In this document: one piece after another, positions 1 through 8,384 of the stretch
How positions within the stretch are numbered: position 1 is the first letter of the stretch
How the letters are laid out: every line of letters begins with the position of its first letter
Source of the DNA: an uncultured Vicinamibacterales bacterium
GTDB taxonomy: Bacteria > Acidobacteriota > Vicinamibacteria > Vicinamibacterales > UBA8438
Assembly (NCBI GenBank): GCA_958295905.1
Contig: OY282382.1
Span: forward strand, 5,452,910 to 5,516,909
Length of the DNA stretch: 64,000 nucleotides
Direction of reading: 5' to 3'
Position numbers and translations under genes: made by a program
Notes under the pieces: model-generated
The model's input: the letters and a program-made list of their open reading frames with translations, nothing else
What the model was told of the DNA's origin: nothing
The model's database searches: none

Positions 1-2
1 GG

Positions 3-101
3 CAGCATCCCGCCTTCGGCCCCCTGCTGCGCACCCTGTGGAACGACCTGACGGAGGAGGAGCCGCCCTCCCCCGCCGCGGCCGGCGAGGCGGGCCGATG
101 A
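3..101 (+). CDS. ABC transporter ATP-binding protein, C-terminal end (partial)
   Basis: Only the last 32 codons and a TGA lie in the window. The visible tail begins QHPAFGPLLRTLWNDL and ends in an Ala/Gly-rich stretch. It resembles the C-terminus of nitrate/sulfonate/taurine-type ATPase subunits, and a matching permease gene follows 70 bp downstream on the same strand. The stop overlaps an ATG (ATGA) that opens a 25-codon frame of no evident function. The final codons and the ATGA are copied again just before the permease start. Assignment rests mainly on context because no Walker motifs are inside the window. Confidence 0.5.
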   Translation, partial: QHPAFGPLLRTLWNDLTEEEPPSPAAAGEAGR

Positions 102-178
102 CGCCCGCCCTCGACAGCCGGGGGTCCATCAGGATCAGAACATCGCCCGCCGCGGCCGGCGAGGCGGGCCGATGACGC
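72..178. repeat. 33-bp direct repeat, copies 74 bp apart, at the ATPase/permease junction
   Basis: Positions 72-104 and 146-178 carry the same 33-bp sequence, including the last codons of the upstream gene and the ATGA overlap. The 41 bp between them are unrelated. The second copy supplies the real ATG (172) of the permease. It is one of many similarly spaced partial duplications in this window. Confidence 0.85.
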
Positions 179-954
179 TCGGCAGGGCCGGCCCGGCCTT
201 CCGGCGAAGCGCCGCGCTGCTGGCGCTGCTCGCGGGGTGGGAAACGCTGTCGCGCCTGGGGTGGCTCGATCCGTTCTACATGCCGCCCCCGTCGGCGGTC
301 GGACAGGTCATGCTCGACCTCGCCGCGGGCGGCGAGCTCTGGCCCCACCTCGGCGCCACCGCCACCGCGGCGCTGGCCGGTCTCGCCATCGGTCTCACCA
401 TCGGCATCGCGCTGGGGTTCGCGGCGGCCCTGCTGCCGGTGCTGGCCGAGCTGCTCGAGCCGGTCATGATCCTGCTCAACGCCATTCCCCGGGTCATCCT
501 GGCCCCGCTGTTCGTCATCTGGCTCGGCATCGGGCTCGCGTCGAAGCTGGCCCTGGCCACCATCCTCGTCGCGGTGCTCATCTTCTTCTCGGTTTTCAAC
601 GGCATCAAGGAGGTCGACCGCCGCCTCGTCGAGCGCGTCCGCACCCTCGGCGGCGGCCGCCGCGTCCTCGTCCGCGAGGTGTACGTCCCGTCGGTCACCG
701 CCTGGGTGCTGGGCAACTTCAAGGTCGCGGTGGGGTTCGCGTTCACCGGCGCCGTCGTCGGCGAGTTCGTGGCCTCGAGCCGCGGCCTCGGCTACCTCCT
801 GCAGTTCGCGCAGAGCACCTACAACGCGGCCCTGACCATCGCGCTGATCGTCATCATCATGACGTTCGTGCTCGTGCTGTTCGCCCTCGCCGGCCGCCTC
901 GAACGGCGCCTGCTGCGCTGGCGGCGGTCCGGAGCAGGGCCGCGTGGAGGTTGA
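172..954 (+). CDS. ABC transporter permease (SsuC/TauC-type)
   Basis: This 260-residue integral membrane protein should form the inner-membrane channel of a binding-protein-dependent importer for an anion such as a nitrate, sulfonate or related organic compound. Six hydrophobic segments are visible. The cytoplasmic EAA loop that docks on the ATPase is recognisable around residues 150-175 (VERVRTLGGGRR followed by REVYVPS). Length and layout match the BPD_transp_1 family. The preceding partial ATPase is its likely partner, while no substrate-binding protein is visible downstream. The start is the ATG inside the duplicated junction repeat. The substrate cannot be told from sequence. Confidence 0.88.
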   Translation: MTLGRAGPAFRRSAALLALLAGWETLSRLGWLDPFYMPPPSAVGQVMLDLAAGGELWPHLGATATAALAGLAIGLTIGIALGFAAALLPVLAELLEPVMILLNAIPRVILAPLFVIWLGIGLASKLALATILVAVLIFFSVFNGIKEVDRRLVERVRTLGGGRRVLVREVYVPSVTAWVLGNFKVAVGFAFTGAVVGEFVASSRGLGYLLQFAQSTYNAALTIALIVIIMTFVLVLFALAGRLERRLLRWRRSGAGPRGG

Positions 955-1010
955 GGCGCATCCGGTCGATGCGCTCCAGGGTCGAGGTCGTGCGGCGTGC
1001 CTGCGAACCG
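944..1010 (-). pseudogene. Fragment of a conserved N-terminal module (copy 1)
   Basis: On the minus strand one frame reads RRTTSTLERIDRMRLNLHA. It closely resembles the fragment at 34049-34134 (RHTTLTLECIDRMYLNV). Both look like the N-terminus of a family whose members begin with 'SVAxVLxxHxTLExECIDRMYLNxY'. There is no start codon and no continuation, so this is a relic. The 3' end of the permease overlaps it slightly. The rest of the gap up to 1198 shows nothing else. Confidence 0.4.
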
Positions 1011-1198
1011 TGCGCGCCAGCTTGACGAAAGGCGTCGGGCCCGGTCGAGCACTCCTCCAGCCGGCAGTTCCCGGCCGTCGTCGGGCGTGGCGGGCCCGAG
1101 GATGGCGGCCAGAGGTTCCTTTCTCAACTCGTGCGCCCGCGACGGCCTGCGGTTCCGCCGGCGCCGGGCCGTCAGGCACCCGTCCCGGCCGTCGCTAC

Positions 1199-2317
1199 CT
1201 ACAGCTTCCGTATCTCCGTGAGGGCGGTACGCAGGCGGTCGGCCAGCAGGTCGATGTTCTGCGCGGCGTCGGCGTAACTCATGACCCAGACAGGCGCCTG
1301 TTGTTCGGACGCGAGCGCGGTGAATTCGTCAGCCTCGAACTGCCGCACCCATCCCTCCAAGAAACGCCGCAAATCGCCCGGGCGGTCTCCGGCGCCGCGA
1401 TCGCCGAACGCGAACTCCCTCTGCCCCAGGAAACCTGCTTCAGGACGGTAGATCAGCGCGATGGTGTTGAGCTCCCCGGCCGCGGAGACGGCGCGAATGG
1501 AGACGCTGGCGTCCAAGTACTGCGACCTGCCGCCGCATTCCTCGGTGATGGAGAGAAGGCGGGTCACGGCCCCGCGCACGGCCGCGTCCGGAAGCGCTTC
1601 CAGCAGCGATTCGCGCGTCATCTTTCTCCTTGGGCTCCTTGGGCGTGGCTCGATCGGTCCGGGCGACGCCGCCAGGCGCCCGATGACCCGCGGCACGAGC
1701 GTCTGCGCCGACTTGCCACGGAACTGCTTGATTTCCACCGCGAGCACTTCGATGTTGGGCATCTGCTGGTTCAAGAACTCGACGACCTGCGCGAGCTCGT
1801 CTGGAATCGCATCCGCCACGAACAGCAGGCGCAGCCGCCCGGCGGTGAGGTTCTTGGCCACGCCGTCCCAGAATTCGTCCGCGTCGGACGCCTCGTCCCC
1901 GAGCAGGTTCGCCAGGCGTTCGTCTGCGTCCGGCCCCTCCTCGAACGTGCGGCGCAACTCATCCGCCGTCCAGACCCGCGGGGCGTGCGCGGCGTAGTCC
2001 AGCATCTGGCCGACGACGGTGCGGCGCACCTCGGCGTTGACGCCGCGCTTCACCTCGACCAGCGTGGGCGTCGCGTCCTGATCGATGACCAGATGGTCGA
2101 GCGACCAGCGCGGCGACGCGCCCGCGGCATCGGCGATCCCCTGCTCCCGCGTGACGAGAATCCAGCGCCGTGGATCGCCGGGCCGCATCTGTTCCCCGTC
2201 CAGCAGCTCCGGATACTCGGCGAGCAGCGTCTGCAGGGCGTCCTCGGTCAGGAACGGCTCCTCTTCGAGCGGTTCCAGCCCGCCCGCTCCGTTCCGCAGG
2301 TAGATGCGTTCAGCCAT
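1199..2317 (-). CDS. Free-standing PD-(D/E)XK nuclease-like protein
   Basis: The protein has 372 residues. The N-terminal part holds a pattern typical of the restriction-endonuclease fold: Asp74 in SLDHLVIDQD, then Glu88 and Lys90 in TLVEVKRG, preceded by a helix (LQTLLAEYPELL) that would supply the first acidic residue. The middle (about 150-190) has an alternating beta/alpha pattern. The C-terminal half is basic and unlike anything I recognise. A good GGAGGTGA ribosome site sits before the ATG at 2317. No methylase or specificity subunit is nearby, so it is not an obvious restriction system. A repair or mobile-DNA role is possible. The nuclease fold is inference from the motif spacing. Confidence 0.55.
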   Translation of the reverse strand: MAERIYLRNGAGGLEPLEEEPFLTEDALQTLLAEYPELLDGEQMRPGDPRRWILVTREQGIADAAGASPRWSLDHLVIDQDATPTLVEVKRGVNAEVRRTVVGQMLDYAAHAPRVWTADELRRTFEEGPDADERLANLLGDEASDADEFWDGVAKNLTAGRLRLLFVADAIPDELAQVVEFLNQQMPNIEVLAVEIKQFRGKSAQTLVPRVIGRLAASPGPIEPRPRSPRRKMTRESLLEALPDAAVRGAVTRLLSITEECGGRSQYLDASVSIRAVSAAGELNTIALIYRPEAGFLGQREFAFGDRGAGDRPGDLRRFLEGWVRQFEADEFTALASEQQAPVWVMSYADAAQNIDLLADRLRTALTEIRKL

Positions 2318-2460
2318 TGCGTGTCACCTCCGGAATCCTCCGTGTCCCCGCGCCGGCTCGATCGCCCCGACCGCGGGCGGCGAATCGCGAACCGGGCGAA
2401 CCGCGGCAGGACGGAACGGAAAGCCGCAGGCCGACGCCTGCTCCGGTACGGGAGCCGGCG

Positions 2461-2568
2461 TTCAGTAGGGCCGGTCGCAAGCGGCCGCGTCCAGCGAGGC
2501 GTCGATGGCGAGCCCGGCGTTCAGTAGAGCCGGTCGCGAGCGGCCGCGTCCAGCGAGGCGTCGATGGC
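2461..2568. repeat. Duplicated 3' end of the flavin-fold gene
   Basis: About 49 bp covering the last 16 codons and the TGA of the gene that follows (minus strand) are repeated 59 bp further downstream with a few substitutions. The copies start near 2461 and 2520. The outer copy would encode AIDASLDAAACDRPY followed by a stop. The shift is not a multiple of three, so it does not extend the protein. Confidence 0.85.
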
Positions 2569-3129
2569 CGCGGCGTCCGCGCCCGGGATCTGGTCCGCCA
2601 GCATCTGCCCGTAGGTCGGGAAGCTCGATCGCTCGACCTGGGCCGAAGGAACCCACAGCTTGGCCCGGATGAGGGCCTTGGCGCAATGCAGGAACGCGCG
2701 TTCGACGGTGACGCGCAGGACGGAGACGGGGGGCCTGCCCTTCATCGACAGCGGCGCCAGCACGTCCGCGTCGGTGACGATCTCCGCCGTGCCGCTCACC
2801 CGCAGCGTCTCGTTCATGCCCGGCACGAGGAACAGCAGCCCGACGTGCGGCTGCGCGAGAACGTTCCGCAACGAGTCGGTCCGGTTGTTCCCGGGACGGT
2901 CGGGAATCAGCAGGGTACGTTCGTCCGGCGCCGCCACGAAGCCGGGGACATCGCCGCGGGGAGAAACGTCGGCCCGGCCGTCGGCGCCGGCGGTGCTGAG
3001 CACGCAGAACGGCGAGAGCGCGATGAAGCGCCGGCAGTGCCGGTCCAGGTGGTCGAGGACCTTCTGCTGAGACCGCGGGCTCGGCTCGCCGTAGACCGTT
3101 CGCAGCTCGGACTCGCTCGTGATGGACAT
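2521..3129 (-). CDS. Pyridoxamine 5'-phosphate oxidase-fold protein (MSMEG_1061-like)
   Basis: The protein has 202 residues with the split-barrel flavin-binding fold. Typical pieces are SPFCVLSTAGADGRADVSPRGD (about 39-60), LLIPDRPGNNRTDSLRN (about 73-89), VGLLFLVPG (about 96-104) and ETLRVSGTAEI (about 106-116). This pattern fits the PPOX subgroup represented by mycobacterial MSMEG_1061, which probably binds FMN or F420. The substrate is unknown. The C-terminal codons are duplicated beyond the stop. The gene stands alone between a nuclease-like gene on the same strand and a divergent plus-strand gene. Confidence 0.75.
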   Translation of the reverse strand: MSITSESELRTVYGEPSPRSQQKVLDHLDRHCRRFIALSPFCVLSTAGADGRADVSPRGDVPGFVAAPDERTLLIPDRPGNNRTDSLRNVLAQPHVGLLFLVPGMNETLRVSGTAEIVTDADVLAPLSMKGRPPVSVLRVTVERAFLHCAKALIRAKLWVPSAQVERSSFPTYGQMLADQIPGADAAAIDASLDAAARDRLY

Positions 3130-3654
3130 GACCGTATCTCCCGCGCCGTCGCCCGGCCCCCCCGCTCAACCGGCCCCTTCGACCGGCGCCGTCGCCGCAA
3201 GACCGGGAGCGCCGCCCGGATCACGGCGGCGGGGCGCGCCTCCGAGACTCCGGACCCTGCCGGAACCGTTCACGACTACCACAATTGCGGCGTCCTGTCG
3301 ACATCGGCGGACCGGAGACCGGAGGGGCGCACGTCAGATTCGTGACCTGACCGCCCCCCCGGGACTGTCAGGTTGGCGACTCCGTGCCGTTCTCGGCATC
3401 GAGACCTCTCGAACGGCTTTATTGGAGCTTTGGCTGGCGCCTGGGATGGCTCGGGGGCCAGTCACGCCGGATACGGCCGGCGGCGGCGCCTCACCGTCTT
3501 GACGCGCACCCGGACCGGCGTCTATGGAGTCCGGCGGACCGGCCGTCCCCGGAATACCGAAAAATACCGTAGCGGTCGCACCGCGGATGGATCTAAGGTA
3601 GTGGAGAACGAACCTACCGTCGAGGAACCAGCCCGCATGCGGAGGGAGCTTGTG
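3130..3654. other. Gene-free stretch between divergent genes
   Basis: About 525 bp separate the flavin-fold gene (minus) from the VOC fusion gene (plus). It should hold both promoters, but no convincing -35/-10 pair stands out. A GGAGGG ribosome site at 3640-3645 serves the ATG at 3655. I see no RNA gene or repeat here. Confidence 0.4.
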
Positions 3655-5394
3655 ATGAAATCCACCCGACACGTCGTTGCGCTCGCCGGGGCCCTGGCCG
3701 CGCTCGCCGCGATGCCCGCGATGGCCCGCGCGGCCGACTACCACCACGTCCACATCACCGCCTCGAGTCCAACCGAGGGGGTCCGCTGGTACAACCGGCA
3801 CTTGGACTGCGAGCCGGTCGCCGACCGCCCCGACACCGCCGACTGCGGGGGGGTGGAGTTGACGTTCGTCGTGCAACCGACGCTGGGCAGCACCCAGGGC
3901 ACCGGCGTCAACCACATCAGCTTCTCCTACCCGGACCTCACCGCCAAAATGGCCGAGCTCGAGGCGGTCGGGGTGCGGGGCTCCGGGGTTCGCCTGCAGC
4001 GGTTCCCGGACGGGGCGACCCTGCGCGACATCCCCGGCCTGTTCAAGATCGGGTTCATCTTCGACCCGTGGGGCACCCGGATCGAGATGGTCGAGGACGA
4101 GGACACCCTGGGCTTCCACCACGTCCACCTGAGCGCCGAGGACCCGGACGCGACGCTGGCGTGGTACCGGGACGTGCTCGGCGGCGAGCCGGCGAGCCTG
4201 CGGGACCGCATCGACGGCCTGCGGTTCGGCGACGTCTGGCTGCTCGTGTCCCGGCACGACCGGGGCGTGCCGGCGACGACGGTGGGGCGCGCGGTCGACC
4301 ACATCGGGTTCGTGGTGGACGATCTCGACGCCGCCGCGGCGGAGATGGCCGCCTTCGACGTCATCTTCGAGCAGGAGGCGTCGGTTCCCCGGAACGCCCG
4401 CACCCAGGCCCAACGCGCGTTCATCGCAGGTCCGGACAACGTCCGGCTGGCGGTGGTGGAGACCGGCTGGGCCGGCGTCGAGAGCGACCGCCCCGAGGAA
4501 GTCGCCACCGCCGACCTCGAGCCCTACACCGTGCCGCGGACCCCGTGGGGCGAGCCGGACCTCCAGGGCGTGTGGACCGGCAACTCCGCGCACGGCATTC
4601 CCCTCGAGCGTCCCGACGACCTGGAAGACATCGCCTCGCTGACCCCGGAGGAGGCGGAAGCGCGGCGCGAGCGCGGCACCCTGGGCAGCATCTGGGGCTA
4701 CGAGCGCGAATGGCGCGACACGACCCTCGGCTACGTCAAGACCGCCCCGTCCCGGCAGGTGGCGATGGTCGTCGATCCCCCGGACGGGCGCATCCCCCCG
4801 CTGACCCCCGAGGCCGAAGCGCGTCTCGCCGCCCGCGTCGACACGTCGGGGGTGGGACGCATCGCGGAAGGCCCGGAAAACCTGAGTCTGTTCGTGCGGT
4901 GCATCACCCGCGGCCTGCCCGGCCTGATGATGCCGTCCATCTACAACAACGGCCTGCAGATCGTGCAGGGACCGGGACACGTCGCCATCCAGAAGGAGAT
5001 GATTCACGAGACGCGGGTCATCCCGACCGAGCCGCGCCCCGCCTCGGGCCCCGGCCTGACGGCGTGGCTGGGCATTCCCCAGGGCCGCTGGGAGGGCGAC
5101 ACGCTGGTGGTCGAGACCGCCAACTTCAACGGCCGGGCGCCGTACCGCGGATCGACCGAGAACCTGCGGCTGACCGAGCGCTTCACGCGCCTCGGTCCGA
5201 CGGTGCTCGAGTACCAGTTCACGATCGACGACCCCGCGACCTGGACCCGGCCGTGGACCGCCATGTTCCGGTACGACAAGGACGACGAGCAGTACGAGCT
5301 GGTCGAGTACGCCTGCCACGAGGGCAACTACGGGATGACCAACATCCTGAGCGGCGCCCGCGCGCGCGAGCGGTCGGAAGAAGGCGGACAGTAG
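3655..5394 (+). CDS. Exported fusion: two VOC domains plus an acidobacterial 'PWG' domain
   Basis: The start at 3655 gives 579 residues and an N-terminal signal peptide (cut near ARAAD, residue 24). Two vicinal-oxygen-chelate domains follow: about 25-150 (YHHVHI, NHISFSY, TRIEMVE) and about 150-280 (FHHVHL, DHIGFVV, VRLAVVE), each with the His and Glu positions expected of metal ligands. The last 300 residues start at TPWGEPDLQGVW. They match a secreted domain of unknown function that I associate with Acidobacteriota, normally free-standing. VOC proteins include dioxygenases, lyases and isomerases, so the reaction is open. A cyclase-family hydrolase gene follows 14 bp downstream, probably in one transcript. 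Confidence 0.7.
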   Translation: MKSTRHVVALAGALAALAAMPAMARAADYHHVHITASSPTEGVRWYNRHLDCEPVADRPDTADCGGVELTFVVQPTLGSTQGTGVNHISFSYPDLTAKMAELEAVGVRGSGVRLQRFPDGATLRDIPGLFKIGFIFDPWGTRIEMVEDEDTLGFHHVHLSAEDPDATLAWYRDVLGGEPASLRDRIDGLRFGDVWLLVSRHDRGVPATTVGRAVDHIGFVVDDLDAAAAEMAAFDVIFEQEASVPRNARTQAQRAFIAGPDNVRLAVVETGWAGVESDRPEEVATADLEPYTVPRTPWGEPDLQGVWTGNSAHGIPLERPDDLEDIASLTPEEAEARRERGTLGSIWGYEREWRDTTLGYVKTAPSRQVAMVVDPPDGRIPPLTPEAEARLAARVDTSGVGRIAEGPENLSLFVRCITRGLPGLMMPSIYNNGLQIVQGPGHVAIQKEMIHETRVIPTEPRPASGPGLTAWLGIPQGRWEGDTLVVETANFNGRAPYRGSTENLRLTERFTRLGPTVLEYQFTIDDPATWTRPWTAMFRYDKDDEQYELVEYACHEGNYGMTNILSGARARERSEEGGQ

Positions 5395-5408
5395 CCGTGG
5401 AGCCGAAC

Positions 5409-6509
5409 ATGATACGCGTCGCACAGACGAGCCCGGACGCCGCCGCCCCGCGGCGCCACGTGCCGGCCAGCCAATCCTGCGGGGGTTCGCCCCGTTCTGC
5501 GGCGCGGGCCCCCGGCCGGCTTCGGACCGCAGCCGCCCTGATCCTGCCCGTACTGCTGGTTTCGCCGGTCGTCCTGCCCCGGTCGGCCGCCGGCCAGCCG
5601 GCCGAGCCGGTGAGCCGGGCCGAGTTCGACCGGTGGATGGAGGAGATCTCCAACTGGGGCCGCTGGGGCCCGGAGGACGAGCTGGGCACGCTCAACCTGA
5701 TCACCGACGAGACCCGGCAGGCGGCCGCCCGCCTCGTGGAAGACGGCGTCTCGGTGTCGATGGCCCTGGACCTGAACACGGAGAGGGACGCCCTGAACGC
5801 CAATCCGTTCGAGCACACCCTCTCCACCTCCCGGTTCACCGGGCACGAGGTGGCGGGCGACGTCTACCGCGTGCAGTATCACGGGTTCGCCCATTCGCAC
5901 GTGGACGGCCTGCCCCACTTCGCCCACGACGGCCGGATGTACAACGGCTTTCCGGTGAGCGGGCTGACCGAGAGCGGGGCCGAGAAGCTGGGCATCCACA
6001 ACGCGCGGAACGGCATCGTGACCCGCGGCGTGCTCGTCGACATGCCGCGGCACCGCGGGGTCGACTACCTCGAGCCGGGGACCGCCCTCACCGCCGAGGA
6101 CCTCGAGGACTGGGAGCAGGCCACCGGCATCCGGATCGGCAGCGGCGACGTGCTGCTCATCCGTACCGGCCGCTGGGAGGCGGTGCGGCAGATGGGCCGG
6201 TGGAACTTCGTGGAGCGGGCGGCCGGCTCGCAGGCCTCGGTCGCGAAATGGCTCAAGGCGCGCGACGTGGCGGTCATCGGCAGCGACGGCGTCAGCGACG
6301 TCATGCCGTCGGGCATCGACGGACTCGCCAACCCCCTCCACGAGTTGGTCATCGTGGGGCTGGGCATGCCGATTCTCGACAACCTCGATCTGGACGCGGC
6401 CGCCGCCGAGGCGGCCCGGCGGGGCCGCTGGGAGTTCCTCTTCGTGGGGGCGCCGCTGCGGGTCCGGGGCGGCACCGGATCGCCGCTGAACCCGCTCGCC
6501 ATCTTCTGA
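5409..6509 (+). CDS. Cyclase-family (kynurenine formamidase-like) hydrolase, exported
   Basis: The protein has 366 residues. A hydrophobic segment at about 38-62, ending PRSAAGQ, looks like a signal peptide. The catalytic core follows, with the metal-binding signature His162-Ser-His164-Val-Asp166-x3-His170 and further conserved blocks (GDVLLIRTGRW, VAVIGSDGVSD, HELVIVGLGMPILDN). Relatives hydrolyse formyl-amides, cyclic esters or lactones. The leader before the hydrophobic segment is long and Ala/Arg/Ser-rich, so an internal start is possible. It lies 14 bp after the VOC fusion gene and is followed by a strong terminator-like hairpin. Confidence 0.8.
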   Translation: MIRVAQTSPDAAAPRRHVPASQSCGGSPRSAARAPGRLRTAAALILPVLLVSPVVLPRSAAGQPAEPVSRAEFDRWMEEISNWGRWGPEDELGTLNLITDETRQAAARLVEDGVSVSMALDLNTERDALNANPFEHTLSTSRFTGHEVAGDVYRVQYHGFAHSHVDGLPHFAHDGRMYNGFPVSGLTESGAEKLGIHNARNGIVTRGVLVDMPRHRGVDYLEPGTALTAEDLEDWEQATGIRIGSGDVLLIRTGRWEAVRQMGRWNFVERAAGSQASVAKWLKARDVAVIGSDGVSDVMPSGIDGLANPLHELVIVGLGMPILDNLDLDAAAAEAARRGRWEFLFVGAPLRVRGGTGSPLNPLAIF

Positions 6510-6529
6510 TCCGACGCGGGCGCGCTACG

Positions 6530-6566
6530 GCGCGGGGCGACACCGGTCACCCCGCGCCCGTTTTTT
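6530..6566 (+). terminator. Rho-independent terminator
   Basis: GCGCGGGG (6530-6537) pairs perfectly with CCCCGCGC (6550-6557) around a 12-base loop and is followed after three bases by six T (6561-6566). It ends the VOC-fusion/cyclase transcript and faces a convergent aldolase gene. Confidence 0.8.
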
Positions 6567-6604
6567 CTCCGCCGCGGCGGGCTCTTCCCCGCCGCCCGGC
6601 CGTT

Positions 6605-7534
6605 TCAGTCCCTTCCCGCCGCCCGCCGGCCGACCGCGATCATCTCGGGACCGCCGATCAGCACCCGGAACCCCTCGCGGATGCGGCGCTCGACGTCGTC
6701 CGGTCCCGCCGTGATCGCGCACGGCAGCCCCGCCGCGGTCGCTGCGCGCAGAACCGTCTGCAGGGCCTCTTCGGTCGCCTCGGCATCGCCCCCGTAGGCC
6801 ATCCCGAGGTCGCCCGGCGCCGCCATCAGCATGCTCACCCCCGGCACCGCCGCGATCTCCTCCACGTTGGCGATGCCCAGCTTGTTCTCGATCTGGATCA
6901 TGTTCAGCAGCTCGCCTTGGGGGTCGAGGGGCCAGACGTCCGCCTTCGCGATGTAGTCGGCGCCGGAGACGCCCCAGTACCGGACCGCGTTCCCGGGACC
7001 GGAGCCGCGCAGCCCGACCGGCTCGGTGTCCGCGGCCCCGACCCGTTGGGGATAACGCATCGACCGGACGAGGTGGAGGGCTTGCTCGGCCGTCTCGATG
7101 TGCGGCGCGATGATCCCGTGCGCCCCCTGGTCGAGGGCGTTCTTGATCATCCACTCGTTCATCTCGCGGCCGTTGGCGGGAATGCGGACCCACACCGCCT
7201 TGTCGGCGCCGGGCCGGCCGCGGCGCAGGATCTGCGCGGGATCGAGCAGATACTGCATGTAGTCGCGCAGCTCGACCATATCGAGGGGACCGTGCTCCAT
7301 GTCGAAGAAGATGTAGTCGGCGTCGGAGCGGGACATTTCGACGGCCCCCGACGCCCCCGACTCGACGTTGGCGAACGACCCGAAGACGACCTCGCCGTCG
7401 GCCAGGAGCTGGACCACGTCGAGCAGATGATCGGACCCCTGCGCGGCGGGGCGGGCGGGGGCGGAGGCGAGGGCGGCGGCGACGAGGGCGGCGGCGAGAC
7501 AGGCCGCACGTCGCGGGTTCAGCATCGCGGTCAT
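6605..7534 (-). CDS. HpcH/HpaI aldolase-family protein with signal peptide
   Basis: The protein has 309 residues. Residues 1-32 form a clear signal peptide (ACLAAALVAAALASAPARPAAQG). The remainder is a class II HpcH/HpaI aldolase fold with the key residues in place: His81 (DMEHG), Arg117 (VWVRIP), Glu216 (MIQIENK) and Asp242 (APGDLG). Known relatives cleave 4-hydroxy-2-oxo acids to pyruvate or glyoxylate plus an aldehyde, using a divalent metal. Export of such an enzyme is unusual. The gene is convergent with the cyclase gene, and a VOC-family gene lies 31 bp upstream on the same strand. Confidence 0.85.
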   Translation of the reverse strand: MTAMLNPRRAACLAAALVAAALASAPARPAAQGSDHLLDVVQLLADGEVVFGSFANVESGASGAVEMSRSDADYIFFDMEHGPLDMVELRDYMQYLLDPAQILRRGRPGADKAVWVRIPANGREMNEWMIKNALDQGAHGIIAPHIETAEQALHLVRSMRYPQRVGAADTEPVGLRGSGPGNAVRYWGVSGADYIAKADVWPLDPQGELLNMIQIENKLGIANVEEIAAVPGVSMLMAAPGDLGMAYGGDAEATEEALQTVLRAATAAGLPCAITAGPDDVERRIREGFRVLIGGPEMIAVGRRAAGRD

Positions 7535-7565
7535 GATCGGTTCCTTTCCGGGGTGATGTCCCGGC

Positions 7566-7988
7566 TCACTCGGTCGGGAGGGTGTAGTTGACCATCCAGT
7601 TGATACCGAATTTGTCGGTCCACAACCCGTAGTAGGCGCCCCAGAACGTCTCCTGCAGCGGCATCAGGACCGAGCCGCCGGCGGACAGCGAGGCGAACAG
7701 CTCGTCGCAGCGCTCCCGGCTCTCGACGTCGACGGCGATGGAGAAGTTGTTGCCGACCACCACCGGCGGTCCGAACCCCGAAGCGCTGTCGCTGCCCATC
7801 AGGACGCTCGACCCGATGGGCAGCGACACGTGCATGACCCGGTCCTTCTCGGACTCGGGCACCGGCATGTCGGGCGGCGCGTCCGCAAAGGTTTGGAACG
7901 ACGTGAACTCCCCGCCGAAGACCGACCGGTAGAACTCGAAAACCTCGCGGCAGTTTCCATCGAAAGTGAGATACGTGCTCAGCGACAT
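7566..7988 (-). CDS. VOC-family protein (PhnB/glyoxalase-like)
   Basis: The protein has 140 residues and begins MSLSTYLTFDGNCREVFEFYRSVFGGEF, the usual start of the PhnB-like branch of the vicinal-oxygen-chelate superfamily. The C-terminus FWGAYYGLWTDKFGINWMVNY is also typical. Most members lack a known substrate, and the group includes bleomycin-resistance-like and 3-demethylubiquinone-like proteins. A strong AAGGAGG ribosome site precedes the ATG at 7988. It probably shares a transcript with the downstream aldolase gene, being the first cytoplasmic member of that pair. Confidence 0.85.
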   Translation of the reverse strand: MSLSTYLTFDGNCREVFEFYRSVFGGEFTSFQTFADAPPDMPVPESEKDRVMHVSLPIGSSVLMGSDSASGFGPPVVVGNNFSIAVDVESRERCDELFASLSAGGSVLMPLQETFWGAYYGLWTDKFGINWMVNYTLPTE

Positions 7989-8343
7989 GGGTGTCCTCCT
8001 TGGCCTGTTTCAGCATACTCGACGAAGCCGGTGCCCGCCGCCGGTGAAGCGCGTGCCGCCGTCGGCGCGGCCGTCGATGTTCGGGGGCTCGTAGAACGTG
8101 CCCGGGTGGCGGACTCCGACGTCCCGAGCCCGGATCGCCGATCGGGAACAGGACGACGTTCAGGCCTCCGTCGTCCTGTCCGGCGGCGGCGATCGCCGCC
8201 GCGAACGCCGCGGGCGCCAGTCCGCCGGCAGACCGGAACCCCCATCCCGGCCGCGCGTCGAGAACCCATCTGAGCCCTCCTTACCCGCGGACCGTCAACG
8301 GTCGGCGGGAACCCGGCCGCGGCGCGATACACGTCGTTGTCGA
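7989..8343. other. Gene-free stretch, possibly a decayed gene on the minus strand
   Basis: No intact gene is visible. One minus-strand frame (about 8120-8270) reads like a signal-peptide region (GLAPAAFAAAIAAAG) and another about 8020-8100 contains FYEPPNIDGRADGG, but they are in different frames without a credible start. A small dead gene is possible. I do not recognise it. Confidence 0.25.
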
Positions 8344-8352
8344 TGGTATAAT
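8344..8352 (+). promoter_or_regulatory. Extended -10 promoter of rpmE
   Basis: TATAAT at 8347-8352 is preceded by TGG (8344-8346), giving an extended -10 element 33 bp before the GTG start of ribosomal protein L31. No good -35 box is seen, as is common with extended -10 promoters. Confidence 0.6.
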
Positions 8353-8384
8353 GCCGCGTTTGGTTACTCGACGAGGAGCAGACA

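Noticed and set aside
237-1025. Long Arg/His-rich frames overlapping real genes throughout
   Set aside because: In this GC-rich DNA the alternative frames of true genes stay open by chance; they have no domains and an Arg/Ala/Pro/Gly-only composition.
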